A stretch of DNA of 64,000 nucleotides from Paragordius varius (Eukaryota; Nematomorpha), in contig OZ176054.1 of assembly GCA_964247055.1 (NCBI GenBank), forward strand, positions 12,338,001 through 12,402,000, read 5' to 3'. Below the pieces are notes generated by a model. It did not search any database, was not told the origin of the DNA, and saw nothing but the letters and a program-made list of their open reading frames with translations. Of the stretch, positions 14,101 through 28,930 are shown in pieces. The translations under genes were made by a program, and so were the position numbers. How positions within the stretch are numbered: position 1 is the stretch's first letter; each line of letters begins with the position of its first letter.

Positions 14101-17100
14101 ATAATATTCCCAACAATTAAAAAGTACTTCCCAATAATATATTAATGTTTACAACAATCAACCATACATTTTCAACAATTAAATAATATTCCCAACAATT
14201 AAAAAGTATTTCCCAATAATATATTAATGTTTACAACAATCAACCATACATTTTCAACAATTAAATAATATTCCCAACAATTAAAAAGTACTTCCCAATA
14301 ATATATTAATGTTTACAACAATCAACCATACATTTTCAACAATTAAATAATATTCCCAACAATTAAAAAGTATTTCCCAATAATATATTAATGTTTACAA
14401 CAATCAACCATACATTTTCAACAATTAAATAATATTCCCAACAATTAAAAAGTATTACCCAATAATATATTAATGTTTACAACAATCAACCATACATTTT
14501 CAACAATTAAATAATATTCCCAACAATTAAAAAGTACTTCCCAATAATATATTAATGTTTACAACAATCAACCATACATTTTAAACAAACAAATAATATT
14601 CCCAACAATTAAAAAGTACTTCCCAATAATATATTAATGTTTACAACAATCAACCATACATTTTCAACAATTAAATAATATTCCCAACAATTAAAAAGTA
14701 CTTCCCAATAATATATTAATGTTTACAACAATCAACCATACATTTTCAACAATTAAATAATATTCCCAACAATTAAAAAGTACTTCCCAATAATATATTA
14801 ATGTTTACAACAATCAACCATACATTTTCAACAATTAAATAATATTCCCAACAATTAAAAAGTACTTCCCAATAATATATTAATGTTTACAACAATCAAC
14901 CATACATTTTCAACAATTAAATAATATTCCCAACAATTAAAAAGTATTTCCCAATAATATATTAATGTTTACAACAATCAACCATACATTTTCAACAATT
15001 AAATAATATTCCCAACAATTAAAAAGTACTTCCCAATAATATATTAATGTTTACAACAATCAACCATACATTTTCAACAATTAAATAATATTCCCAACAA
15101 TTAAAAAGTACTTCCCAATAATATATTAATGTTTACAACAATCAACCATACATTTTCAACAATTAAATAATATTCCCAACAATTAAAAAGTATTTCCCAA
15201 TAATATATTAATGTTTACAACAATCAACCATACATTTTCAACAATTAAATAATATTCCCAACAATTAAAAAGTACTTCCCAATAATATATTAATGTTTAC
15301 AACAATCAACCATACATTTTCAACAATTAAATAATATTCCCAACAATTAAAAAGTATTTCCCAATAATATATTAATGTTTACAACAATCAACCATACATT
15401 TTCAACAATTAAATAATATTCCCAACAATTAAAAAGTACTTCCCAATAATATATTAATGTTTACAACAATCAACCATACATTTTCAACAATTAAATAATA
15501 TTCCCAACAATTAAAAAGTACTTCCCAATAATATATTAATGTTTACAACAATCAACCATACATTTTAAACAAACAAATAATATTCCCAACAATTAAAAAG
15601 TACTTCCCAATAATATATTAATGTTTACAACAATCAACCATACATTTTAAACAAACAAATAATATTCCCAACAATTAAAAAGTACTTCCCAATAATATAT
15701 TAATGTTTACAACAATCAACCATACATTTTCAACAATTAAATAATATTCCCAACAATTAAAAAGTATTTCCCAATAATATATTAATGTTTACAACAATCA
15801 ACCATACATTTTCAACAATTAAATAATATTCCCAACAATTAAAAAGTATTTCCCAATAATATATTAATGTTTACAACAATCAACCATACATTTTCAACAA
15901 TTAAATAATATTCCCAACAATTAAAAAGTACTTCCCAATAATATATTAATGTTTACAACAATCAACCATACATTTTCAACAATTAAATAATATTCCCAAC
16001 AATTAAAAAGTACTTCCCAATAATATATTAATGTTTACAACAATCAACCATACATTTTCAACAATTAAATAATATTCCCAACAATTAAAAAGTACTTCCC
16101 AATAATATATTAATGTTTACAACAATCAACCATACATTTTCAACAATTAAATAATATTCCCAACAATTAAAAAGTACTTCCCAATAATATATTAATGTTT
16201 ACAACAATCAACCATACATTTTCAACAATTAAATAATATTCCCAACAATTAAAAAGTACTTCCCAATAATATATTAATGTTTACAACAATCAACCATACA
16301 TTTTCAACAATTAAATAATATTCCCAACAATTAAAAAGTACTTCCCAATAATATATTAATGTTTACAACAATCAACCATACATTTTCAACAATTAAATAA
16401 TATTCCCAACAATTAAAAAGTATTTCCCAATAATATATTAATGTTTACAACAATCAACCATACATTTTCAACAATTAAATAATATTCCCAACAATTAAAA
16501 AGTATTTCCCAATAATATATTAATGTTTACAACAATCAACCATACATTTTCAACAATTAAATAATATTCCCAACAATTAAAAAGTACTTCCCAATAATAT
16601 ATTAATGTTTACAACAATCAACCATACATTTTCAACAATTAAATAATATTCCCAACAATTAAAAAGTACTTCCCAATAATATATTAATGTTTACAACAAT
16701 CAACCATACATTTTCAACAATTAAATAATATTCCCAACAATTAAAAAGTACTTCCCAATAATATATTAATGTTTACAACAATCAACCATACATTTTCAAC
16801 AATTAAATAATATTCCCAACAATTAAAAAGTACTTCCCAATAATATATTAATGTTTACAACAATCAACCATACATTTTCAACAATTAAATAATATTCCCA
16901 ACAATTAAAAAGTATTTCCCAATAATATATTAATGTTTACAACAATCAACCATACATTTTCAACAATTAAATAATATTCCCAACAATTAAAAAGTACTTC
17001 CCAATAATATATTAATGTTTACAACAATCAACCATACATTTTCAACAATTAAATAATATTCCCAACAATTAAAAAGTATTTCCCAATAATATATTAATGT

Positions 17101-20100
17101 TTACAACAATCAACCATACATTTTCAACAATTAAATAATATTCCCAACAATTAAAAAGTATTTCCCAATAATATATTAATGTTTACAACAATCAACCATA
17201 CATTTTCAACAATTAAATAATATTCCCAACAATTAAAAAGTACTTCCCAATAATATATTAATGTTTACAACAATCAACCATACATTTTCAACAATTAAAT
17301 AATATTCCCAACAATTAAAAAGTACTTCCCAATAATATATTAATGTTTACAACAATCAACCATACATTTTCAACAATTAAATAATATTCCCAACAATTAA
17401 AAAGTACTTCCCAATAATATATTAATGTTTACAACAATCAACCATACATTTTCAACAATTAAATAATATTCCCAACAATTAAAAAGTATTTCCCAATAAT
17501 ATATTAATGTTTACAACAATCAACCATACATTTTCAACAATTAAATAATATTCCCAACAATTAAAAAGTACTTCCCAATAATATATTAATGTTTACAACA
17601 ATCAACCATACATTTTCAACAATTAAATAATATTCCCAACAATTAAAAAGTACTTCCCAATAATATATTAATGTTTACAACAATCAACCATACATTTTCA
17701 ACAATTAAATAATATTCCCAACAATTAAAAAGTACTTCCCAATAATATATTAATGTTTACAACAATCAACCATACATTTTCAACAATTAAATAATATTCC
17801 CAACAATTAAAAAGTACTTCCCAATAATATATTAATGTTTACAACAATCAACCATACATTTTCAACAATTAAATAATATTCCCAACAATTAAAAAGTACT
17901 TCCCAATAATATATTAATGTTTACAACAATCAACCATACATTTTCAACAATTAAATAATATTCCCAACAATTAAAAAGTACTTCCCAATAATATATTAAT
18001 GTTTACAACAATCAACCATACATTTTCAACAATTAAATAATATTCCCAACAATTAAAAAGTACTTCCCAATAATATATTAATGTTTACAACAATCAACCA
18101 TACATTTTCAACAATTAAATAATATTCCCAACAATTAAAAAGTACTTCCCAATAATATATTAATGTTTACAACAATCAACCATACATTTTCAACAATTAA
18201 ATAATATTCCCAACAATTAAAAAGTATTTCCCAATAATATATTAATGTTTACAACAATCAACCATACATTTTCAACAATTAAATAATATTCCCAACAATT
18301 AAAAAGTACTTCCCAATAATATATTAATGTTTACAACAATCAACCATACATTTTCAACAATTAAATAATATTCCCAACAATTAAAAAGTATTTCCCAATA
18401 ATATATTAATGTTTACAACAATCAACCATACATTTTCAACAATTAAATAATATTCCCAACAATTAAAAAGTACTTCCCAATAATATATTAATGTTTACAA
18501 CAATCAACCATACATTTTCAACAATTAAATAATATTCCCAACAATTAAAAAGTATTTCCCAATAATATATTAATGTTTACAACAATCAACCATACATTTT
18601 CAACAATTAAATAATATTCCCAACAATTAAAAAGTACTTCCCAATAATATATTAATGTTTACAACAATCAACCATACATTTTCAACAATTAAATAATATT
18701 CCCAACAATTAAAAAGTACTTCCCAATAATATATTAATGTTTACAACAATCAACCATACATTTTAAACAAACAAATAATATTCCCAACAATTAAAAAGTA
18801 CTTCCCAATAATATATTAATGTTTACAACAATCAACCATACATTTTCAACAATTAAATAATATTCCCAACAATTAAAAAGTACTTCCCAATAATATATTA
18901 ATGTTTACAACAATCAACCATACATTTTCAACAATTAAATAATATTCCCAACAATTAAAAAGTACTTCCCAATAATATATTAATGTTTACAACAATCAAC
19001 CATACATTTTAAACAAACAAATAATATTCCCAACAATTAAAAAGTACTTCCCAATAATATATTAATGTTTACAACAATCAACCATACATTTTAAACAAAC
19101 AAATAATATTCCCAACAATTAAAAAGTACTTCCCAATAATATATTAATGTTTACAACAATCAACCATACATTTTCAACAATTAAATAATATTCCCAACAA
19201 TTAAAAAGTACTTCCCAATAATATATTAATGTTTACAACAATCAACCATACATTTTCAACAATTAAATAATATTCCCAACAATTAAAAAGTACTTCCCAA
19301 TAATATATTAATGTTTACAACAATCAACCATACATTTTCAACAATTAAATAATATTCCCAACAATTAAAAAGTACTTCCCAATAATATATTAATGTTTAC
19401 AACAATCAACCATACATTTTCAACAATTAAATAATATTCCCAACAATTAAAAAGTACTTCCCAATAATATATTAATGTTTACAACAATCAACCATACATT
19501 TTAAACAAACAAATAATATTCCCAACAATTAAAAAGTACTTCCCAATAATATATTAATGTTTACAACAATCAACCATACATTTTAAACAAACAAATAATA
19601 TTCCCAACAATTAAAAAGTACTTCCCAATAATATATTAATGTTTACAACAATCAACCATACATTTTCAACAATTAAATAATATTCCCAACAATTAAAAAG
19701 TACTTCCCAATAATATATTAATGTTTACAACAATCAACCATACATTTTCAACAATTAAATAATATTCCCAACAATTAAAAAGTATTTCCCAATAATATAT
19801 TAATGTTTACAACAATCAACCATACATTTTCAACAATTAAATAATATTCACAACAATTAAAAAGTATTTCCCAATAATATATTAATGTTTACAACAATCA
19901 ACCATACATTTTCAACAATTAAATAATATTCCCAACAATTAAAAAGTACTTCCCAATAATATATTAATGTTTACAACAATCAACCATACATTTTCAACAA
20001 TTAAATAATATTCCCAACAATTAAAAAGTACTTCCCAATAATATATTAATGTTTACAACAATCAACCATACATTTTCAACAATTAAATAATATTCCCAAC

Positions 20101-20300
20101 AATTAAAAAGTATTTCCCAATAATATATTAATGTTTACAACAATCAACCATACATTTTCAACAATTAAATAATATTCACAACAATTAAAAAGTATTTCCC
20201 AATAATATATTAATGTTTACAACAATCAACCATACATTTTCAACAAACAAATAATATTCACAACAATTAAAAAGTATTTCCCAATAATATATTAATGTTT
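8160..20300 (+). repeat. Homogenised core of the satellite
   Basis: About 148 monomers are almost identical, built on TTCAACAATTAAATAATATTC and a GTATTTCCC/GTACTTCCC/GTATTACCC variable site. From about 14.5 kb onward the GTACTTCCC form dominates. Rare private variants such as CAATTAGAAAGTACTT recur near 10346, 11085, 11985 and 12147, so blocks of several monomers were copied together. Low divergence suggests recent amplification. Confidence 0.85.
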
Positions 20301-22079
20301 ACAACAATTAACCATACATTTTCAACAATTAAATAATATTCCCAACAATTAAAAAGTATTTCCCAATAATATATTAATGTTTACAACAATCAACCATACA
20401 TTTTCAACAAACAAATAATATTCACAACAATTAAAAAGTATTTCCCAATAATATATTAATGTTTACAACAATCAACCATACATTTTAAACAAATAAATAA
20501 TATTCACAACAATTAAAAGTGTTTCCCAATAATATATTAATGTTTACAACAATCAACCATACATTTTAAACAAATAAATAATATTCACAACAATTAAAAA
20601 GTATTTCCCAATAATATATTAATGTTTACAACAATCAACCATACATTTTAAACAAATAAATAATATTCACAACAATTAAAAAGTATTTCCCAATAATATA
20701 TTAATGTTTACAACAATCAACCATACATTTTCAACAATTAAATAATATTCCCAACAATTAAAAAGTATTACCCAATAATATATTAATGTTTACAACAATC
20801 AACCATACATTTTCACCAAATAAATAATATTCCCAACAATTAAAAAGTATTACCCAATAATATATTAATGTTTACAACAATCAACCATACATTTTAAACA
20901 AACAAATAATATTCCCAACAATTAAAAAGTATTTCCCAATAATATATTAATGTTTCCAACAATCAACCATACATTTTAAACAAACAAATAATATTCCCAA
21001 CAATCAAAAAGTATTCCCCAATAATATATTAATGTTTACAACAATCAACCATACATTTTCACCAAACAAATAATATTCACATTAAAAGTATTTCCCAATA
21101 ATATATTAATGTTTACAACAATCAACCATACATTTTAAACAAACAAATAATATTCCCAACAATTAAAAGTATTTCCCAATAATATATTAATGTTTACAAC
21201 AATCAACCATACATTTTAAACAAACAAATAATATTCACAACAATTAAAAGTATTTCCCAATAATATATTAATGTTTACAACAATCAACCATACATTTTCA
21301 ACATTTAAATAATATTCCCAACAATTAAAAAGTATTACCCATAATATATTAATGTTTCCAACAATCAACCATACATTTTAAACAAATAAATATATTCCCA
21401 ACAATTAAAAAGTATTACCCATAATATATTAATGTTCCCAACAATCAACCATACATTTTCAACAATTAAATAATATTCATAACAATTAAAAAGTATTTCC
21501 CAATAATATATTAATGTTTGCAACAATCAACCATATATTTTCACCAAATAAATAATATTCACAACAATTAAAAAGTATTACCCATAATATATTAATGTTT
21601 CCAACAATCAACCATACATTTTAAACAAATAAATATATTCCCAACAATTAAAAAGTATTACCCATAATATATTAATGTTTACAACAATCAACCATATATT
21701 TTCACCAAATAAATAATATTCACAACAATTAAAAAGTATTTCCCAATAATATATTAATGTTTCCAACAATCAACCATACATTTTAAACAAATAAATATAT
21801 TCCCAACAATTAAAAAGTATTACCCATAATATATTAATGTTTACAACAATCAACCATATATTTTCACCAAATAAATAATATTCACAACAATTAAAAAGTA
21901 TTTCCCAATAATATATTAATGTTTACAACAATCAACCATATATTTTCACCAAATAAATAATATTCACAACAATTAAAAAGTATTTCCCAATAATATATTA
22001 ATGTTTGCAACAATCAACCATACATTTTAAACAATCAAATAATATTCCCAACAATTAAAAAGTATTTCCCAATAATATA

Positions 22080-23820
22080 TTAATGTTTCCAACAATCAAC
22101 CATACATTTTAAACAAACAAATAATATTCCCAACAATTAAAAAGTATTACCCATAATATATTAATGTTTACAACAATCAACCATATATTTTCACCAAATA
22201 AATAATATTCACAACAATTAAAAAGTATTTCCCAATAATATATTAATGTTTACAACAATCAACCATATATTTTCACCAAATAAATAATATTCACAACAAT
22301 TAAAAAGTATTACCCATAATATATTAATGTTTCCAACAATCAACCATACATTTTCAACAAACAAATAATATTCCCAACAATTAAAAAGTATTTCCCAATA
22401 ATATATTAATGTTTACAACAATCAACCATACATTTTCAACATTTAAATAATATTCCCAACAATTAAAAAGTATTTCCCAAATATATATTAATGTTTACAA
22501 CAATCAACCATACATTTTAAACAAACAAATAATATTCCCAACAATTAATAAGTATTACCCATAATATATTAATGTTTACAACAATCAACCATATATTTTC
22601 ACCAAATAAATAATATTCACAACAATTAAAAAGTATTTCCCAATAATATATTAATGTTTACAACAATCAACCATATATTTTCACCAAATAAATAATATTC
22701 ACAACAATTAAAAAGTATTACTCATAATATATTAATGTTTCCAACAATCAACCATACATTTTAAACAAACAAATAATATTCCCAACAATTAAAAAGTATT
22801 TCCCAATAATATATTAATGTTTACAACAATCAACCATATATTTTCACCAAATAAATAATATTCCCAACAATTAAAAAGTATTTCCCAATAATATATTAAT
22901 GTTTACAACAATCAACCATACATTTTCAACATTTAAATAATATTCCCAACAATTAAAAAGTATTTCCCAAATATATATTAATGTTTCCAACAATCAACCA
23001 TACATTTTAAACAAACAAATAATATTCCCAACAATTAAAAAGTATTACCCATAATATATTAATGTTTACAACAATCAACCATATATTTTCACCAAATAAA
23101 TAATATTCACAACAATTAAAAAGTATTTCCCAATAATATATTAATGTTTACAACAATCAACCATATATTTTCACCAAATAAATAATATTCACAACAATTA
23201 AAAAGTATTACTCATAATATATTAATGTTTCCAACAATCAACCATACATTTTAAACAAACAAATAATATTCCCAACAATTAAAAAGTATTACCCATAATA
23301 TATTAATGTTTACAACAATCAACCATATATTTTCACCAAATAAATAATATTCACAACAATTAAAAAGTATTTCCCAATAATATATTAATGTTTACAACAA
23401 TCAACCATATATTTTCACCAAATAAATAATATTCACAACAATTAAAAAGTATTACCCATAATATATTAATGTTTGCAACAATCAACCATACATTTTAAAC
23501 AATCAAATAATATTCCCAACAATTAAAAAGTATTTCCCAATAATATATTAATGTTTCCAACAATCAACCATACATTTTAAACAAACAAATAATATTCCCA
23601 ACAATTAAAAAGTATTACCCATAATATATTAATGTTTACAACAATCAACCATATATTTTCACCAAATAAATAATATTCACAACAATTAAAAAGTATTTCC
23701 CAATAATATATTAATGTTTACAACAATCAACCATATATTTTCACCAAATAAATAATATTCACAACAATTAAAAAGTATTACCCATAATATATTAATGTTT
23801 CCAACAATCAACCATACATT
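22080..23820 (+). repeat. Trimeric higher-order repeat (about 243 bp)
   Basis: A three-monomer pattern recurs. The first monomer has TTTAAACAAACAAATAATATTC and ends in TATTACCCATAAT. The second has CATATATTTTCACC, CACAAC and TTTCCCAATAAT. The third has CATATATTTTCACC, CACAAC and TATTACCCATAAT (or TATTACTCATAAT) followed by GTTTCC. Similar triplets reappear near 26.5-27.2 kb, 27.8-28.3 kb and partly at 33.8-34.1 kb. Confidence 0.7.
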
Positions 23821-26800
23821 TTCAACAAACAAATAATATTCCCAACAATTAAAAAGTATTTCCCAATAATATATTAATGTTTACAACAATCAACCATACA
23901 TTTTCAACAAACAAATAATATTCCCAACAATTAAAAAGTATTTCCCAATAATATATTAATGTTTACAACAATCAACCATACATTTTCAACAAACAAATAA
24001 TATTCCCAACAATTAAAAAGTATTTCCCAATAATATATTAATGTTTACAACAATCAACCATACATTTTCAACAAACAAATAATATTCCCAACAATTAAAA
24101 AGTATTTCCCAATAATATATTAATGTTTACAACAATCAACTATACATTTTCAACAAACAAATAATATTCCCAACAATTAAAAAGTATTACCCAATAATAT
24201 ATTAATGTTTACAACAATCAACTATACATTTTCAACAAACAAATAATATTCCCAACAATTAAAAAGTATTTCCCAATAATATATTAATGTTTACAACAAT
24301 CAACCATACATTTTCAACAAACAAATAATATTCACAACAATTAAAAAGTATTTCCCAATAATATATTAATGTTTACAACAATCAACCATACATTTTCAAC
24401 AAACAAATAATATTCCCAACAATTAAAAAGTATTTCCCAATAATATATTAATGTTTACAACAATCAACCATACATTTTAAACAAACAAATAATATTCCCA
24501 ACAATTAAAAAGTATTTCCCAATAATATATTAATGTTTACAACAATCAACCATACATTTTCACCAAATAAATAATATTCGCAACAATTAAAATTATTACC
24601 CAATAATATATTAATGTTTACAACAATCAACCATACATTTTCAACAAACAAATAATATTCACAACAATTAAAAAGTATTTCCCAATAATATATTAATGTT
24701 TACAACAATCAACCATACATTTTCAACAATTAAATAATATTCCCAACAATTAAAAAGTATTTCCCAATAATATATTAATGTTTACAACAATCAACCATAC
24801 ATTTTCAACAATTAAATAATATTCACAACAATTAAAAAGTATTTCCCAATAATATATTAATGTTTACAACAATCAACCATACATTTTCAACAAACAAATA
24901 ATATTCACAACATTAAAAAGTATTTCCCAATAATATATTAATGTTTACAACAATCAACCATACATTTTCAACAATTAAATAATATTCCCAACAATTAAAA
25001 AGTATTTCCCAATAATATATTAATGTTTACAACAATCAACCATACATTTTCAACAAACAAATAATATTCACAACAATTAAAAAGTATTTCCCAATAATAT
25101 AATAATGTTTACAACAATCAACCATACATTTTAAACAAATAAATAATATTCACAACAATTAAAAAGTATTACCCAATAATATATTAATGTTTACAACAAT
25201 CAACCATACATTTTAAACAAATAAATAATATTCACAACAATTAAAAAGTGTTTCCCAATAATATATTAATGTTTACAACAATCAACCATACATTTTAAAC
25301 AAATAAATAATATTCACAACAATTAAAAAGTATTACCCAATAATATATTAATGTTTACAACAATCAACCATATATTTTCACCAAATAAATAATATTCCCA
25401 ACAATCAAAAAGTATTCCCCAATAATATATTAATGTTTACAACAATCAACCATACATTTTCACCAAACAAATAATATTCACATTAAAAGTATTTCCCAAT
25501 AATATATTAATGTTTACAACAATCAACCATACATTTTAAACAAACAAATAATATTCACAACAATTAAAAAGTATTTCCCAATAATATATTAATGTTTACA
25601 ACAATCAACCATACATTTTAAACAAACAAATAATATTCCCAACAATCAAAAAGTATTCCCCAATAATATATTAATGTTTACAACAATCAACCATACATTT
25701 TCACCAAACAAATAATATTCACATTAAAAGTATTTCCCAATAATATATTAATGTTTACAACAATCAACCATACATTTTAAACAAACAAATAATATTCCCA
25801 ACAATCAAAAAGTATTTCCCAATAATATATTAATGTTTACAACAATCAACCATACATTTTAAACAAACAAATAATATTCCCAACAATTAAAAGTATTTCC
25901 CAATAATATATTAATGTTTACAACAATCAACCATACATTTTAAACAAACAAATAATATTCACAACAATTAAAAGTATTTCCCAATAATATATTAATGTTT
26001 ACAACAATCAACCATACATTTTAAACAAACAAATAATATTCCTAACAATTAAAAAGTATTACCCATAATATATTAATGTTTCCAACAATCAACCATACAT
26101 TTTAAACAAATAAATATATTCCCAACAATTAAAAAGTATTACCCATAATATATTAATGTTTACAACAATCAACCATATATTTTCACCAAATAAATAATAT
26201 TCACAACAATTAAAAAGTATTTCCCAATAATATATTAATGTTTACAACAATCAACCATATATTTTCACCAAATAAATAATATTCACAACAATTAAAAAGT
26301 ATTTCCCAATAATATATTAATGTTTACAACAATCAACCATATATTTTCACCAAATAAATAATATTCACAACAATTAAAAAGTATTTCCCAATAATATATT
26401 AATGTTTGCAACAATCAACCATACATTTTAAACAATCAAATAATATTCCCAACAATTAAAAAGTATTTCCCAATAATATATTAATGTTTCCAACAATCAA
26501 CCATACATTTTAAACAAACAAATAATATTCCCAACAATTAAAAAGTATTTCCCAATAATATATTAATGTTTACAACAATCAACCATATATTTTCACCAAA
26601 TAAATAATATTCACAACAATTAAAAAGTATTTCCCAATAATATATTAATGTTTGCAACAATCAACCATACATTTTAAACAATCAAATAATATTCCCAACA
26701 ATTAAAAAGTATTTCCCAATAATATATTAATGTTTCCAACAATCAACCATACATTTTAAACAAACAAATAATATTCCCAACAATTAAAAAGTATTACCCA

Positions 26801-27489
26801 TAATATATTAATGTTTACAACAATCAACCATATATTTTCACCAAATAAATAATATTCACAACAATTAAAAAGTATTTCCCAATAATATATTAATGTTTAC
26901 AACAATCAACCATATATTTTCACCAAATAAATAATATTCACAACAATTAAAACGTATTACCCATAATATATTAATGTTTCCAACAATCAACCATACATTT
27001 TAAACAAATAAATATATTCCCAACAATTAAAAAGTATTACCCATAATATATTAATGTTTACAACAATCAACCATATATTTTCACCAAATAAATAATATTC
27101 ACAACAATTAAAAAGTATTTCCCAATAATATATTAATGTTTACAACAATCAACCATATATTTTCACCAAATAAATAATATTCACAACAATTAAAAAGTAT
27201 TTCCCAATAATATATTAATGTTTGCAACAATCAACCATACATTTTAAACAATCAAATAATATTCACAACAATTAAAAAGTATTTCCCAATAATATATTAA
27301 TGTTTCCAACAATCAACCATACATTTTCAACAAACAAATAATATTCCCAACAATCAAAAGTATTACCCAATATATTATTAATGTTTCCAACAATCAACCA
27401 TACATTTTCAACAAACAAATAATATTCCCAACAATTAAAAAGTACCCAATAATATATTAATGTTTCCAACAATCAACCATACATTTTCA

Positions 27490-28930
27490 ACAAATAATAT
27501 TCCCAACAATTAAAAAGTATTACCCAATAATATATTAATGTTTTCAACAATCAACATACATTTTAAACAAACAAATAATATTCAAAACAATCAAATAATA
27601 TTACATAATAATATAATAATGTTTCCAACAATCAACATATATTTTCAACAATCAAATAATATTTCCAACAATCAAATAATATTTCCAACAATCAAATAAT
27701 ATTACCCAATAATATTTTAATGTTTCCAAAAATAAGCCATATATTTTCACCAAATAAATAATATTCACAACAATTAAAAAGTATTTCCCAATAATATATT
27801 AATGTTTCCAACAATCAACCATACATTTTAAACAAACAAATAATATTCCCAACAATTAAAAAGTATTACCCATAATATATTAATGTTTACAACAATCAAC
27901 CATATATTTTCACCAAATAAATAATATTCACAACAATTAAAAAGTATTTCCCAATAATATATTAATGTTTACAACAATCAACCATATATTTTCACCAAAT
28001 AAATAATATTCACAACAATTAAAAAGTATTACCCATAATATATTAATGTTTCCAACAATCAACCATACATTTTAAACAAATAAATATATTCCCAACAATT
28101 AAAAAGTATTACCCATAATATATTAATGTTTACAACAATCAACCATATATTTTCACCAAATAAATAATATTCACAACAATTAAAAAGTATTTCCCAATAA
28201 TATATTAATGTTTACAACAATCAACCATATATTTTCACCAAATAAATAATATTCACAACAATTAAAAAGTATTTCCCAATAATATATTAATGTTTGCAAC
28301 AATCAACCATACATTTTAAACAATCAAATAATATTCCCAACAATTAAAAAGTATTTTCCAATAATATATTAATGTTTCCAACAATCAACCATACATTTTA
28401 AACAAACAAATAATATTCACAACAATTAAAAAGTATTTCCTAATAATATATTAATGTTTACAACAATCAACCATACATTTTCAACAAACAAATAATATTC
28501 CCAACAATTAAAAAGTACCCAATAATATATTAATGTTTCCAACAATCAACCATACATTTTCAACAAATAATATTCCCAACAATTAAAAAGTATTACCCAA
28601 TAATATATTAATATTTTCAACAATCAACATACATTTTAAACAAACAAATAATATTCAAAACAATCAAATAATATTACATAATAATATAATAATGTTTCCA
28701 ACAATCAACATATATTTTCAACAATCAAATAATATTCCCAACAATCAAAAGTATTACCCAATATATTATTAATGTTTCCAACAATCAACCATACATTTTC
28801 AACAAACAAATAATATTCCCAACAATTAAAAAGTACCCAATAATATATTAATGTTTCCAACAATCAACCATACATTTTCAACAAATAATATTCCCAACAA
28901 TTAAAAAGTATTACCCAATAATATATTAAT
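27490..28930 (+). repeat. Kilobase-scale duplicated block inside the satellite
   Basis: A distinctive run with GTTTTCAACAATCAACATAC, ATTCAAAACAATCAAATAAT and TTACATAATAATATAATAATG occurs near 27540-27650 and again near 28610-28720, about 1.07 kb apart. Units reading AAAAGTACCCAATAAT (short deletion) lie beside both copies. This indicates duplication of a block of roughly 13 monomers. Confidence 0.65.
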
